Notes under the pieces: model-generated
What the model saw: only the letters and a program-made list of their open reading frames with translations
What the model was told of the DNA's origin: nothing
Database searches by the model: none
Program-made: the position numbers and the translations under genes
DNA from: Alkalicoccus luteus
GTDB lineage: Bacteria > Bacillota > Bacilli > Bacillales > Salisediminibacteriaceae
Strand: one strand, 5' to 3'
Length of the DNA stretch: 64,000 bases
NCBI GenBank assembly: GCA_052061695.1
Contig: JBPZEY010000010.1
In this document: positions 51,266 through 59,480 of the stretch, piece by piece
Position numbering within the stretch: position 1 is the stretch's first letter
Layout: each line of letters opens with the position of its first letter

Positions 51266-52342
51266 ATGAAAGCAGTCCTGTATCACTACGCCTGTACGAT
51301 GCGCCGACGTCCGCTCGCCTTTTTCGGCAGCATGCTGCTCGCTATTTTGTTCGCGGCGGTCCTTGGTGGAGGCGGCGGGCAGCTTACCGTACCAGTCACG
51401 AGTGAGGACTTAAGCGACGAGGCACTCGCGGAAACAGCCGAAGACTTTTCAGCGCACGCCGGCGATGACATCGTGCTGCTTCCGACTTCAGTGGAACGGA
51501 TGGAAGAGCGGATCCGCCGCAGCAGTCCCCCGTACGGGCTGATCTTAAACGAAGAAGATGCGGCCATTCTGCAAGTGTATGAAGCACCGGTGACGGCGCT
51601 CTTAATGACTGAGCTTAGAAGCTATTACCGGGAACAGGGGATAGAAGAAGCGGTCGCAGAGGTGCTCGATCTGGAAGCGTGGCAAGATCGCGTCGATACG
51701 TACGGCTTCAGCTACGAGATCGACCGGAGCGAGGGCGGTTTTCCGTATGACCCGGCGCTGCATCCTCTGTTCGGTTTCATGCTCTTTTTCATGATCTACG
51801 CCGTTGCTTTCAGTATTTCCAGCATCGTGCTGCAACGAAAGGAAGGGACGTGGGACCGGGTGATTCTGTCTCCGGTCACGAAGCTGCAGCTCTACAGCGG
51901 CCATGTGCTGTTTGCGTTTTTATTCGGTTTGCTGCAGATGTATATCATTCTCTTTTTGTTCCGCTTCGTGTTTCAGGTCGATTTTCACGGCGGCTTCTGG
52001 CTGACGCTTATCGTCGTGATCCCGTACGTGCTCGCGATTGTATCGCTCGGTATCCTGCTGAGCGGCCTCGTCAAATCCTACAAAATGCTCGACGCGGTCA
52101 TTCCATTAGTCGGCGTGACCATTGCGATGCTCGGGGGCGCCTTTTGGCCGATTGAGATTGTACCGTCTGCGCTGCTGCAGCAAATCGGCGCGTTCACGCC
52201 GCTTAAGCACGGCATGGACCTGCTCATCGGCAGCACGTACGGCGGCGCGTCGATGGAGAGCCTGCTATTGTCGGCTTCCATTCTTCTGCTCATGAGCGTC
52301 GTATTCGCCGGCGTCGGCTTCAACCTGATGGAGCGGCGGTAG
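51266..52342 (+). CDS. ABC-2 type permease (LnrN-like)
   Basis: A 358-residue permease with the same topology as its neighbour: helix near 15-35, extracytoplasmic loop, then helices from LFGFMLFFMIYAVAFSISSIVLQRKEGTWDRV. The ATG at 51266 is chosen because AAAGGAGG is nine bases away; an ATG at 51257 directly abuts it. It begins just after the stop of the first permease. A bidirectional terminator follows. Confidence 0.87.
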   Translation: MKAVLYHYACTMRRRPLAFFGSMLLAILFAAVLGGGGGQLTVPVTSEDLSDEALAETAEDFSAHAGDDIVLLPTSVERMEERIRRSSPPYGLILNEEDAAILQVYEAPVTALLMTELRSYYREQGIEEAVAEVLDLEAWQDRVDTYGFSYEIDRSEGGFPYDPALHPLFGFMLFFMIYAVAFSISSIVLQRKEGTWDRVILSPVTKLQLYSGHVLFAFLFGLLQMYIILFLFRFVFQVDFHGGFWLTLIVVIPYVLAIVSLGILLSGLVKSYKMLDAVIPLVGVTIAMLGGAFWPIEIVPSALLQQIGAFTPLKHGMDLLIGSTYGGASMESLLLSASILLLMSVVFAGVGFNLMERR

Positions 52343-52353
52343 CTGAAAAGAGA

Positions 52354-52396
52354 AAAGGCGGTTCGGCCGGGGACATCCCGGGCGAACCGCCTTTTT
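52354..52396. terminator. bidirectional terminator between the exporter operon and alr
   Basis: GGCGGTTCG/CGAACCGCC stem (52358-52366, 52383-52391) flanked by A-run and T-run, plus an inner CCGGG-type stem. It can serve both convergent transcripts. Confidence 0.85.
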
Positions 52397-52399
52397 CAT

Positions 52400-53494
52400 C
52401 TATTCGTATACTCGTGGCACGCGCGGGCTCACGCCGCAGACGATTTCGTAGTTAATCGTCCCCGTTAGTTCGGCGAGCTGGTCAATCGAAAATGTGACGT
52501 GATCATACACGCGCACGTTGAGTCCGGTCACGTCAATCATCGTCTGGTCCATGCAGACGCGGCCGACGAGCGGGGCCTCCTGGCCGTTCACGGTAACAGT
52601 TGCCTGATTGGAAGCAAGCCGCGGAAGGCCGTCGGCGTAGCCGATCGGAAGCGTTGCGATGTCACGCGGTTCGGTAAGCGTATGCGTGCGGCCGTAGCTG
52701 ATCGTATGTCCGGCGTCGAGACGGCGGATAGACACGATCTGCGACGAAAGCGTCATTGCCTGCTCGAGTGGAAACACAAGCGGCATCTCCGGATCCGGGC
52801 GCAGCCCGTAAAGGCTGATGCCGACGCGCACCATATCGAGGTGCTTATCCGGATGCAGCATCGTCCCGGCGCTGTTGCAGCAGTGCTTGACAGGGATCGC
52901 TATCCCGGCCTCATCCAGGGCAGCAGCCATCGCTTGAAAGCGGGCAAACTGCTCGTCGGTGTATGGAGAAGACGGCGTATCGGCTTCGGCAAAGTGGGTG
53001 AACATGCCGTCAAGCGCCACGTGTTCCGCCTTAAACAGCGGCGCGGCGATCGCGAGCAGCTGCTCCTTCGTCGTGATACCGATGCGGCCCATCCCGGTTT
53101 CTATTTTTAAATGAATCCGGATTTGCTGACCGCTTGCGGCGATGTGGAGCGCTTCGTCTCGTGCGTCATCGGCAAAGACAGTGAGCGCGATGTCGTGGTC
53201 TGCTGCCGTCTGCATCGCTTCCGGTGCGGTATGCCCCATGACGAGAATCGGCACGGTGATGCCGGCCTTCCGGAGCGCAACCGCTTCATCTAAAATCGCA
53301 ACGCCAAGCGACTCCGCCCCGCCGCGGAGAGCGGCTTCTGCCGCTTCCACAGCGCCGTGGCCGTAGCCGTTTGCTTTCACTACTGCCATCAGGCTGCTGC
53401 CGGGGGAAAGATGGCTGTGAAACGCACGGGCATTCTGCTCGATGGCGCTTAGGGAAATAGAGGCTGTTGTCTGTCTAAAGCTGTCTGTCTTCAT
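52400..53494 (-). CDS. alr: alanine racemase
   Basis: The PLP enzyme interconverting L- and D-alanine for peptidoglycan. The PLP lysine lies in AVVKANGYGHGA, the catalytic tyrosine in TISYGRTHTL, and the family blocks GMGRIGI, VRVGISLYGL and IGYADGLPR are present. 364 residues from the ATG at 53494, nine bases after AGGAAAGG; another ATG directly abuts that sequence. It lies next to ald, so it could also serve growth on D-alanine. Whether a second alr exists elsewhere is unknown. Confidence 0.95.
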   Translation of the reverse strand: MKTDSFRQTTASISLSAIEQNARAFHSHLSPGSSLMAVVKANGYGHGAVEAAEAALRGGAESLGVAILDEAVALRKAGITVPILVMGHTAPEAMQTAADHDIALTVFADDARDEALHIAASGQQIRIHLKIETGMGRIGITTKEQLLAIAAPLFKAEHVALDGMFTHFAEADTPSSPYTDEQFARFQAMAAALDEAGIAIPVKHCCNSAGTMLHPDKHLDMVRVGISLYGLRPDPEMPLVFPLEQAMTLSSQIVSIRRLDAGHTISYGRTHTLTEPRDIATLPIGYADGLPRLASNQATVTVNGQEAPLVGRVCMDQTMIDVTGLNVRVYDHVTFSIDQLAELTGTINYEIVCGVSPRVPRVYE

Positions 53495-53585
53495 CGTGGA
53501 CATCCTTTCCTGATCACGTGTCCGCTGAGAAACCATGCGTTTTCAGCTCCTTTTTGTATGTAGTCGAATGAGTAAACGTAAAGAA

Positions 53586-53609
53586 GAGGGTGCCGGTGAT
53601 GGCACCCTC
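53586..53609 (-). terminator. terminator after ald
   Basis: Nine-base stem GAGGGTGCC/GGCACCCTC followed on the minus strand by TTCTTTAC. Confidence 0.65.
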
Positions 53610-53625
53610 TCCAATATATCACGTT

Positions 53626-54759
53626 TTACGCGAAAATTCCGTCTGCGCCGAGCGCTTTTTCTACGGTGACGTAGTCGTAGCCGAGGTCGCGGGCTACTGC
53701 TTCGTACGTGACGCGGCCGTTTGCCGTGTTCACACCCTTTGCGAGCGCGCTGTTATCCGCTACAGCCTGATAGACGCCTTTATTGGCAATCTGCAGCGCG
53801 TAGTTCATCGTGACGTTCGTGAGTCCGATCGTAGACGTACGCGGCACGGCACCCGGCATGTTTGCTACCGTGTAGTGGACGACGCCGTGCTTCGTAAACG
53901 TTGGATCGTCGTGCGTCGTAATGCGGTCGACCGTTTCAATGATGCCGCCCTGATCAATCGCAACGTCGACGACGACCGAGCCGTCGCTCATGGACGCGAT
54001 CATCTCTTCCGTGACGAGCTTCGGCGCCTTCGCACCAGGGATAAGCACCGCTCCGATGACGAGATCTGATTCTTTCACCGCTTCTGCGATTGTCAGCGGG
54101 TTGGACATAATCGTCTGAATGTCGTTGCCGAACTGGTCGTCGAGCTGACGGAGACGGTCCGCGCTCAAGTCGATCATCGTCACGTCGGCACCGAGGCCGA
54201 TTGCGATTTTGGCTGCATTCGTTCCGACGACACCGCCGCCGATGATCGTCACTTTGCCGCGCTTCACGCCAGGGATACCGGAAAGCAGAATGCCTTTCCC
54301 GGACTTCGGCTTTTCAAGCAGCTGCGCGCCGATCTGGGACGCCATGCGGCCGGCAACTTCGCTCATCGGAGTGAGGAGCGGCAGCGTGCCGTTTACTTCC
54401 ACTGTTTCGTAAGCGATAGCTGTCACACCGCTTTTCGTCAGCGCTTCTGCAAGCGCCGGCTCTGCAGCGAGGTGCAGGTACGTGAACAGGATCAGTCCTT
54501 CGCGGAAATAACCGTACTCGGATGCGAGCGGCTCTTTTACCTTCATCACCATGTCCGATTTTGCCCACACGTCCGCAGCTTCTGCGATCATGTCTGCTCC
54601 GGCTGCCTGATAGTCTGCATCTTCAAAGCCGCTGCCGACACCGGCACCTGCCTGTACGAGCACCGTGTGCCCCTGCTTGGCAAGCGTCATCACGCCGGCT
54701 GGTGTAATCGCGACGCGGTTTTCACTGTTCTTAATTTCTGTTGGAATACCAATAATCAT
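53626..54759 (-). CDS. ald: alanine dehydrogenase
   Basis: NAD-dependent oxidative deamination of L-alanine to pyruvate and ammonia, used in alanine catabolism and sporulation. N-terminal MIIGIPTEIKNSENRVAITP carries the substrate Arg; VKVKEP-type MKVKEPLASEY, the NAD fold ISLGADVTMIDLS-like block (VTIIGGGVVGTNAAKIAIGLGA) and DVAIDQGGIIET are all present. 377 residues. Its promoter region has TAGAAT but no -35, fitting control by the activator encoded next to it. Confidence 0.97.
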   Translation of the reverse strand: MIIGIPTEIKNSENRVAITPAGVMTLAKQGHTVLVQAGAGVGSGFEDADYQAAGADMIAEAADVWAKSDMVMKVKEPLASEYGYFREGLILFTYLHLAAEPALAEALTKSGVTAIAYETVEVNGTLPLLTPMSEVAGRMASQIGAQLLEKPKSGKGILLSGIPGVKRGKVTIIGGGVVGTNAAKIAIGLGADVTMIDLSADRLRQLDDQFGNDIQTIMSNPLTIAEAVKESDLVIGAVLIPGAKAPKLVTEEMIASMSDGSVVVDVAIDQGGIIETVDRITTHDDPTFTKHGVVHYTVANMPGAVPRTSTIGLTNVTMNYALQIANKGVYQAVADNSALAKGVNTANGRVTYEAVARDLGYDYVTVEKALGADGIFA

Positions 54760-54862
54760 GGATTCGCCCTCCCAGACTCAGATTCTATCGCAAGTATAGG
54801 GGGTGGGGCGGGCACTCCGCATTGTGAGGATCAAAAAACATGTAAGCGTTTGTTTGTGAAAA

Positions 54863-56077
54863 TTAACGAACGTCTGTGAGCAGTTTCACATCCATGTAAA
54901 GCCCGAGCTTTTGAATCGGGTTCTTTAAATCGACGCCGGAAATGTCCTGGATCCGCTTCAGCCGGTAGGTGAGCGTGTTGATATGGCAGTGCAGCCTTGC
55001 TGCTGCCTGCGTCATGCTGCCATCTTCCTCTAAATAGACAGACAGCGTCTCGAGCATGTGCGAATCGTGCTCCGCATCATACTGCTTCAGCCTGGAGAGC
55101 GCCGGGTTTTCCTTTAAGCCCGGAAGAAGCCCGGACTGCTCGAGAATGTCGACGTAGCGGAAGACCCCGAGCTCGTGATAAAACCAGGCGTCCGCGAGCT
55201 CATCCGGAAAGCGGGCCTTCATCGACGCGACGTTTACCGCTTCCTCGAGGCTTGCGGGAAGACGTGAGAAGTCTTCGGTGAAACTGCCAATACCGGTAAA
55301 TAGCGCGACCTCTCCCTGGATCCGCTCCTGCAGGGAGGCCGCAAAGCTCGCCGCATCCCTGGCGTAGTCGTTTGTTTTCGGGCGGATGAGCACGTAAACG
55401 TGCTGCTCGTCTTGTGTGTGAACCACAATATCGACCTGTTGCGTCGTCTGCAGCGCGTACGTGAGACGCCGGTAGCTGTCGTTGTTCAGTCCGTCCGCAT
55501 AAAGAGCGGCAACGGCAAGCGGTGTCTGCGTCCGAATCGAGGCCTGCTCTAGCAGGCGGCATACGTCGTCATGGCTGCCGGCCTCTCCGGTGAGCAGCTG
55601 CCAGAAAAGCTCCTCGTGACTCTGCTCGCGCCGCTGCTTCTGACGGTTCAGCTGCAACAGCTGGTTTTTGGCCTTGGAAGCAGCGAGCTGCAGCTCCTCC
55701 AGCGCTGTTTTATCAAGGCGGCGCTCCTGATCGATCACCCAGATGTAGCCGAGCACCTCGCCGCGGCGACGGATCGATACCGCAACGCGGCGGCCGAGGC
55801 CGATCGTATCAATCGGATCGATGATCACCGGCTCATCCTGCTGGTTCAGCCGCGGAATGATGCCTTCCTTCCAAAAGCGGTTAATGACCTTCTCCGGCAC
55901 GCGCCGGCTGATAATCGTGCGGATCCGGGCCTCGTCGGTGCTGTCATGGTGCGAGCTGTAGGCAAGCAGATGATGGTTCGCATCCTCCAGCGTCACCGGC
56001 ACCTCCAGATGCGCGCTGACCGCATCGACAAATTCTTCTAACGTATCAAACGCCCGGTGGAACGGGTGGTTGGTCAT
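54863..56077 (-). CDS. adeR: PucR-family activator (AdeR-like), probable regulator of ald
   Basis: A 404-residue PucR/CdaR-type regulator. The N-terminal GAF-like sensory part spans about 1-150, a GGDEF-like central part 160-300, and the C-terminal helix-turn-helix reads MTQAAARLHCHINTLTYRLKRIQDISG. B. subtilis AdeR activates ald in response to L-alanine and has this domain order. Here the gene lies just upstream of ald on the same strand and diverges from the alanine symporter, which supports the role. No DNA target is demonstrated. Confidence 0.82.
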   Translation of the reverse strand: MTNHPFHRAFDTLEEFVDAVSAHLEVPVTLEDANHHLLAYSSHHDSTDEARIRTIISRRVPEKVINRFWKEGIIPRLNQQDEPVIIDPIDTIGLGRRVAVSIRRRGEVLGYIWVIDQERRLDKTALEELQLAASKAKNQLLQLNRQKQRREQSHEELFWQLLTGEAGSHDDVCRLLEQASIRTQTPLAVAALYADGLNNDSYRRLTYALQTTQQVDIVVHTQDEQHVYVLIRPKTNDYARDAASFAASLQERIQGEVALFTGIGSFTEDFSRLPASLEEAVNVASMKARFPDELADAWFYHELGVFRYVDILEQSGLLPGLKENPALSRLKQYDAEHDSHMLETLSVYLEEDGSMTQAAARLHCHINTLTYRLKRIQDISGVDLKNPIQKLGLYMDVKLLTDVR

Positions 56078-56158
56078 GGTGAGACACCTTCCTTATGCGC
56101 GATTTCCAAAAAGCGGTGAGTTCTGCTTCAGGAAAAAAGACTTTGTAGAGAGAAAACA

Positions 56159-56174
56159 ACGGAAGCGTTTTCAA
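56159..56174. promoter_or_regulatory. candidate CcpA cre site, adeR/symporter intergenic
   Basis: ACGGAAGCGTTTTCAA matches 15 of 16 positions of the cre consensus WTGNAARCGNWWWCAW. It lies 53 bp upstream of an extended -10 (TGA-TAGAAT near 56211) and could link the alanine genes to carbon repression. A half-perfect copy (ATGTAAGCGTTT) occurs upstream of ald at 54840. Confidence 0.5.
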
Positions 56175-56271
56175 ATTGTGTATATGTACGAATGCATTCC
56201 GTTTTCCCCATGATAGAATAACACACGTGTGAGAGCCGGGAAATATGCCGGCAGACAGGGGGACGACAGCG

Positions 56272-57681
56272 ATGATGGACATTCTTGATGCAATTAACGC
56301 GGTGCTCTGGGGACCGCCGAGCCTGCTTCTCCTCTTCGGGACAGGCTTATTTTTAACGATTGTGCTGCGCGGACTGCAGTTCCGCAAGCTGATGTACGCG
56401 TTTAAAATCGGATTCGGGAAAGAAGACAAGGACGACAAAAAGGCTGAAGGGGACGTCAGTCATTTTAAAGCATTAATGACAGCGCTTGCGGCGACGATCG
56501 GAAACGGCAACATCGCCGGTGTCGCAACCGCCATCACGCTCGGGGGACCAGGCGCGATCTTCTGGATGTGGATCGTCGGTCTGCTCGGCATGGCGACCAA
56601 ATACGCAGAGGCTCTGCTTGCGGTGAAATACCGCGTCAAAAACAGCCGCGGCGAATATTCCAGCGGACCGATGTATTACATAGAACGCGGGCTCGGTCCC
56701 CGCTTTAAGCTGCTCGCCGTCGCATTCGCCGTGTTCGGCGCGTTTGCCGCGCTCGGCATCGGCAACAGCGTCCAGTCCAATACGATTGCGGGGGTAACAA
56801 ATGAAAGCTTTGGTATGCCAAACTGGGTGACCGGCGTGCTGCTCGTTCTGCTCGTGAGCGTCATCATCTTCGGCGGCATTCAGCGCATCGCGGGCGTCGC
56901 GAGCTTTTTCGTGCCGATCATGGCCTTTCTTTATATGGGAGGAGCGACGATCATCCTTATCCTGAATATGGACATGATCCTTCCGGCGTTTGAACTGATT
57001 TTCTACTACGCCTTTAATCCGGTCGCAGCGGCCGGCGGCTTCCTCGGGGTCGTGGTTTCAGAAGCGATTCGCCACGGTGTCGCGCGCGGCATCTTCTCCA
57101 ACGAAGCCGGGCTCGGTACGGCGGCGCTCATCGCCGGAAATGCCCGCGCCGATCATCCGGTCAAGCAGGCGCTCGTCGCGATGACAGGAACGTTTATCGT
57201 GACGATCATCGTCTGTACGATGACCGGACTCACGCTGCTGATCACCGGCTTCTGGGATCCGTCCGGAGGAGAACTGTCCGGCGTGACTCATGACGCCGGC
57301 TTAGAAGGAGGCGCGCTCACAAGCGCAGCATTCGCCTCCGTTCTCGGCGGCATCGGGGAATACATCGTTGCCTTCTCCGTCATCTTTTTCGGCTTCTCGA
57401 CGATCGTCGGCTGGTACGTGTACGGGGAAAAATGCTTCGAGTACATTGCAGGACCAAAAGGAATCGCGGGCTACCGCGTCGTCTACGTCGCAGCCTGCGG
57501 CATCGGCACCGTCGCGAACCTCGCGACCGTCTGGGCATTTGCCGACATGGCTAACGCACTCATGATGATCCCGAACCTGATCGCCCTGCTGCTACTCTGG
57601 AAGGTCATCGTCGCCGAAACAAACGACTACTTCCAGCGCTTTTACGAACAAGCCGAACAGGCTGTACGAAAAGCAGGATAA
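56272..57681 (+). CDS. AGCS-family sodium:alanine symporter
   Basis: A 469-residue secondary transporter of the alanine/glycine:cation symporter family with about 11 helices. Signatures are TALAATIGNGNIAGVATAITLGGPGAIFWMW and EAIRHGVARGIFSNEAGLGTA. It starts at the first of two tandem ATG codons. Its place beside alr, ald and adeR makes alanine the likely substrate, though some AGCS members carry glutamine. Confidence 0.9.
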   Translation: MMDILDAINAVLWGPPSLLLLFGTGLFLTIVLRGLQFRKLMYAFKIGFGKEDKDDKKAEGDVSHFKALMTALAATIGNGNIAGVATAITLGGPGAIFWMWIVGLLGMATKYAEALLAVKYRVKNSRGEYSSGPMYYIERGLGPRFKLLAVAFAVFGAFAALGIGNSVQSNTIAGVTNESFGMPNWVTGVLLVLLVSVIIFGGIQRIAGVASFFVPIMAFLYMGGATIILILNMDMILPAFELIFYYAFNPVAAAGGFLGVVVSEAIRHGVARGIFSNEAGLGTAALIAGNARADHPVKQALVAMTGTFIVTIIVCTMTGLTLLITGFWDPSGGELSGVTHDAGLEGGALTSAAFASVLGGIGEYIVAFSVIFFGFSTIVGWYVYGEKCFEYIAGPKGIAGYRVVYVAACGIGTVANLATVWAFADMANALMMIPNLIALLLLWKVIVAETNDYFQRFYEQAEQAVRKAG

Positions 57682-57686
57682 GATGA

Positions 57687-57713
57687 AAAACTGCCTTTGC
57701 GGGCAGTTTTTTT
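57687..57713 (+). terminator. terminator after the symporter gene
   Basis: AAACTGCC/GGCAGTTT stem, loop TTTGCG, then seven T. Confidence 0.85.
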
Positions 57714-57717
57714 GCTT

Positions 57718-57870
57718 CGAGAGCGTTATTCGCAAGTGAAAGGGACTAATCGCAGAGGGGAGGGCGTTTATGAGCAGGGAAAGCCGCTATGTGAGGAGGC
57801 AAACGTCGTTTACGAGGAGGTTTTTGCTCGTTATGAGGAAGCAGACCGCATTTATGAGAAACTGCCAAAC
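57718..57870. repeat. degenerate 21-bp tandem repeats
   Basis: Seven units of 21 bp around the pattern nnCGTTTATGAGGAGGCAAAn follow each other between two terminators. The best units are at about 57760-57864. One frame reads repeated xYEEAxx heptads (VYEQGKP, LCEEANV, VYEEVFA, RYEEADR), but there is no credible start and the frame runs through a terminator hairpin, so it is treated as a DNA repeat. Confidence 0.6.
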
Positions 57871-57872
57871 AG

Positions 57873-57904
57873 AAAAAAAGGCTTCCGGTCCGTGCCGGAA
57901 GCCT
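57873..57904 (-). terminator. terminator of the minus-strand membrane-protein gene
   Basis: Perfect ten-base stem AGGCTTCCGG/CCGGAAGCCT followed on the minus strand by seven T. Confidence 0.88.
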
Positions 57905-57908
57905 TTCG

Positions 57909-58355
57909 TTACGTCTCTGCCTGCCGTTTTTGCCCGGAGGACTGGAAGACATTGCGATACAATCCTCGTCCAAGCCGCAGCAGCACATAAAAGCAGAAGA
58001 CGTTAAGCGCCAGAGCAAGCATATCCACTGAGGTGCGGCCGCTGATCGGCTGAATGAAAATCCATTGAGCAGGGATTCCGTAGCTGCTCGCGCTTAGGTG
58101 GCTTGACGGGACATAAATAAACGCTGTAACGAGCGTGAGTATATAGCCGATAAAGGGGAGGTTTGTGTGCAGGCGCATATTGCCACCAAACACGTAGACC
58201 CCTAGAACACCTGTCAGAAAAGCCACGATAAGACCGATCGCCGCAAATAAACCGAATGGCATGTCAAGCGGGCCGAGCATTGCGATAAAAAGTAATCCAA
58301 TCACGAGCAGAAGATAGAGAAGCTGGTGAGAGAATTTCATAAAAGCAGCGAACAT
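57909..58355 (-). CDS. four-helix membrane protein of unknown function
   Basis: A 148-residue protein with four hydrophobic segments (LLYLLLVIGLLFIAMLGPL, FGLFAAIGLIVAFLTGVLGVYVF, FIGYILTLVTAFIYV, VDMLALALNVFCFYVLLRL) and a basic C terminus. I do not recognise the family. GAGG is five bases before the ATG at 58355; the frame is open further upstream without conservation. It diverges from the acetyltransferase gene, with TGT-TACAAT on its own strand near 58381-58389. Confidence 0.7.
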   Translation of the reverse strand: MFAAFMKFSHQLLYLLLVIGLLFIAMLGPLDMPFGLFAAIGLIVAFLTGVLGVYVFGGNMRLHTNLPFIGYILTLVTAFIYVPSSHLSASSYGIPAQWIFIQPISGRTSVDMLALALNVFCFYVLLRLGRGLYRNVFQSSGQKRQAET

Positions 58356-58430
58356 CCTTTCCTCTTCCAGTAGTATGGTAATTGTAACATAATTGGGAAA
58401 TGCCTGCAGGCCACTGTCTTTGCTATACTG

Positions 58431-58439
58431 AAGGCAGCT
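58431..58439 (+). promoter_or_regulatory. extended -10 for the maltose acetyltransferase gene
   Basis: TGC-TATACT 22 bp before the coding start. The -35 is weak. Confidence 0.45.
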
Positions 58440-58460
58440 TGAAGAAAAAGGAGACCGCCT

Positions 58461-59027
58461 ATGCAATCAGAAAAGGAATTAATGCTGGCAGGGGAGATGT
58501 ACCGCCCGGAGGACCCGGAGCTCGTGCGGGACCGCGAAACCATTCGCCAGCGTGTACAGGATTACAACGCGACAACGGTTTATGAAACGGAAAAGCGGAC
58601 GGCGATGCTAAAAGAGATGCTCGGCTCGACCGGAAGCACAGTCGTGATGGAGCCGAACATTCGCTTTGACTACGGCTATAACACCCACGTCGGTGAGAAC
58701 TTTTTCGCGAACTTCGACTGCACGATTCTTGACGTGTGCGAGGTGCGTATCGGCGACAACTGCATGATGGCGCCGAGCGTGCATATTTACACGGCGACGC
58801 ATCCGCTTGATCCCGTGCTGCGCAATTCCGGCCGCGAGTTTGGCAGACCGGTGACGATCGGAGACAACGTCTGGTTCGGCGGCGGAGCGATCGTCAATCC
58901 GGGTGTGACGATCGGGGATAATGCCGTGATCGCCTCCGGTGCTGTCGTCACGAAGGACGTGCCGGCGAACACTGTTGTCGGCGGTAATCCCGCCAAGGTT
59001 ATTAAACATATCGCACCGAACGAATAA
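58461..59027 (+). CDS. maa: maltose O-acetyltransferase
   Basis: Transfers acetyl from acetyl-CoA to maltose or similar sugars (Maa/LacA/NodL group). 188 residues: N-terminal KELMLAGEMYRPEDPELVRDR signature, then left-handed beta-helix hexapeptides with the catalytic His in VHIYTATHPLD, and GDNVWFGGGAIVNPGVTIGDNAVIASGAVVTKDVP shown by its key pieces GDNVWFGG and GAVVTKDVP. AAGGAG upstream. Single gene. Confidence 0.93.
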   Translation: MQSEKELMLAGEMYRPEDPELVRDRETIRQRVQDYNATTVYETEKRTAMLKEMLGSTGSTVVMEPNIRFDYGYNTHVGENFFANFDCTILDVCEVRIGDNCMMAPSVHIYTATHPLDPVLRNSGREFGRPVTIGDNVWFGGGAIVNPGVTIGDNAVIASGAVVTKDVPANTVVGGNPAKVIKHIAPNE

Positions 59028-59056
59028 ACAGCCGGGGGGATGCCCTCCGGCTGTTT
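59027..59056 (+). terminator. terminator after maa
   Basis: AACAGCCGG/CCGGCTGTT stem with a short T run. It may also serve the convergent minus-strand gene. Confidence 0.65.
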
Positions 59057-59058
59057 CC

Positions 59059-59388
59059 TTATGACTCCACGTGCAATTCTCCGCCGGATGTGTCCAGCTG
59101 GGTGATCGCGCCTGATTCATCCAGGCCGTAGCGGTACCATTCGCGCGGCTCATTGTAAAAGGAGACCTTCGTTACGTGCGCCTTGCGCTCTTCCAGCACG
59201 TAGTCGTATTTCGTGTGGATCACCGTGTAGTCCCTGGCTTCGTAGCCCATTTCCTCTTCCAAATAGCGCACCGTTTCCGCCTCGACCTTTTCAAGCTCCG
59301 CGTCTGTCGATTCCACAGTAATCGCATAAAAGTTGACGGCAGCGAGGCAGAGGACGAGCGCTGCTATGATTACCTTCTTCATCCGCAT
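59059..59388 (-). CDS. small exported or membrane-anchored protein
   Basis: A 109-residue protein with an N-terminal signal or anchor (KKVIIAALVLCLAAVNFYA) and an acidic, tyrosine-rich remainder (YDYVLEERKAHVTKVSFYNEP). It resembles short exported proteins of the DUF3139 type, but I am not certain. GGAAAGG lies before the ATG. Lies just downstream of the PBP gene on the same strand (92 bp). Confidence 0.6.
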   Translation of the reverse strand: MRMKKVIIAALVLCLAAVNFYAITVESTDAELEKVEAETVRYLEEEMGYEARDYTVIHTKYDYVLEERKAHVTKVSFYNEPREWYRYGLDESGAITQLDTSGGELHVES

Positions 59389-59480
59389 CTGACCTTTCCG
59401 AAAAACATCTGTCCATCCTGTACGTAATCAAGTAAGCAACTGCAACAACCGGAGCGGAAAAGCCTATTCGTTCACGACTA

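Noticed and set aside
57718..57870. Considered the 21-bp repeats as a CRISPR array.
   Set aside because: Repeats are contiguous and degenerate, without unique spacers, and no cas genes are nearby.
57697..58006. Two overlapping frames of 97 and 78 residues across the 21-bp repeats.
   Set aside because: Both read through the strong terminator hairpin at 57879-57904 and into antisense of the membrane-protein gene. They are treated as a DNA repeat.
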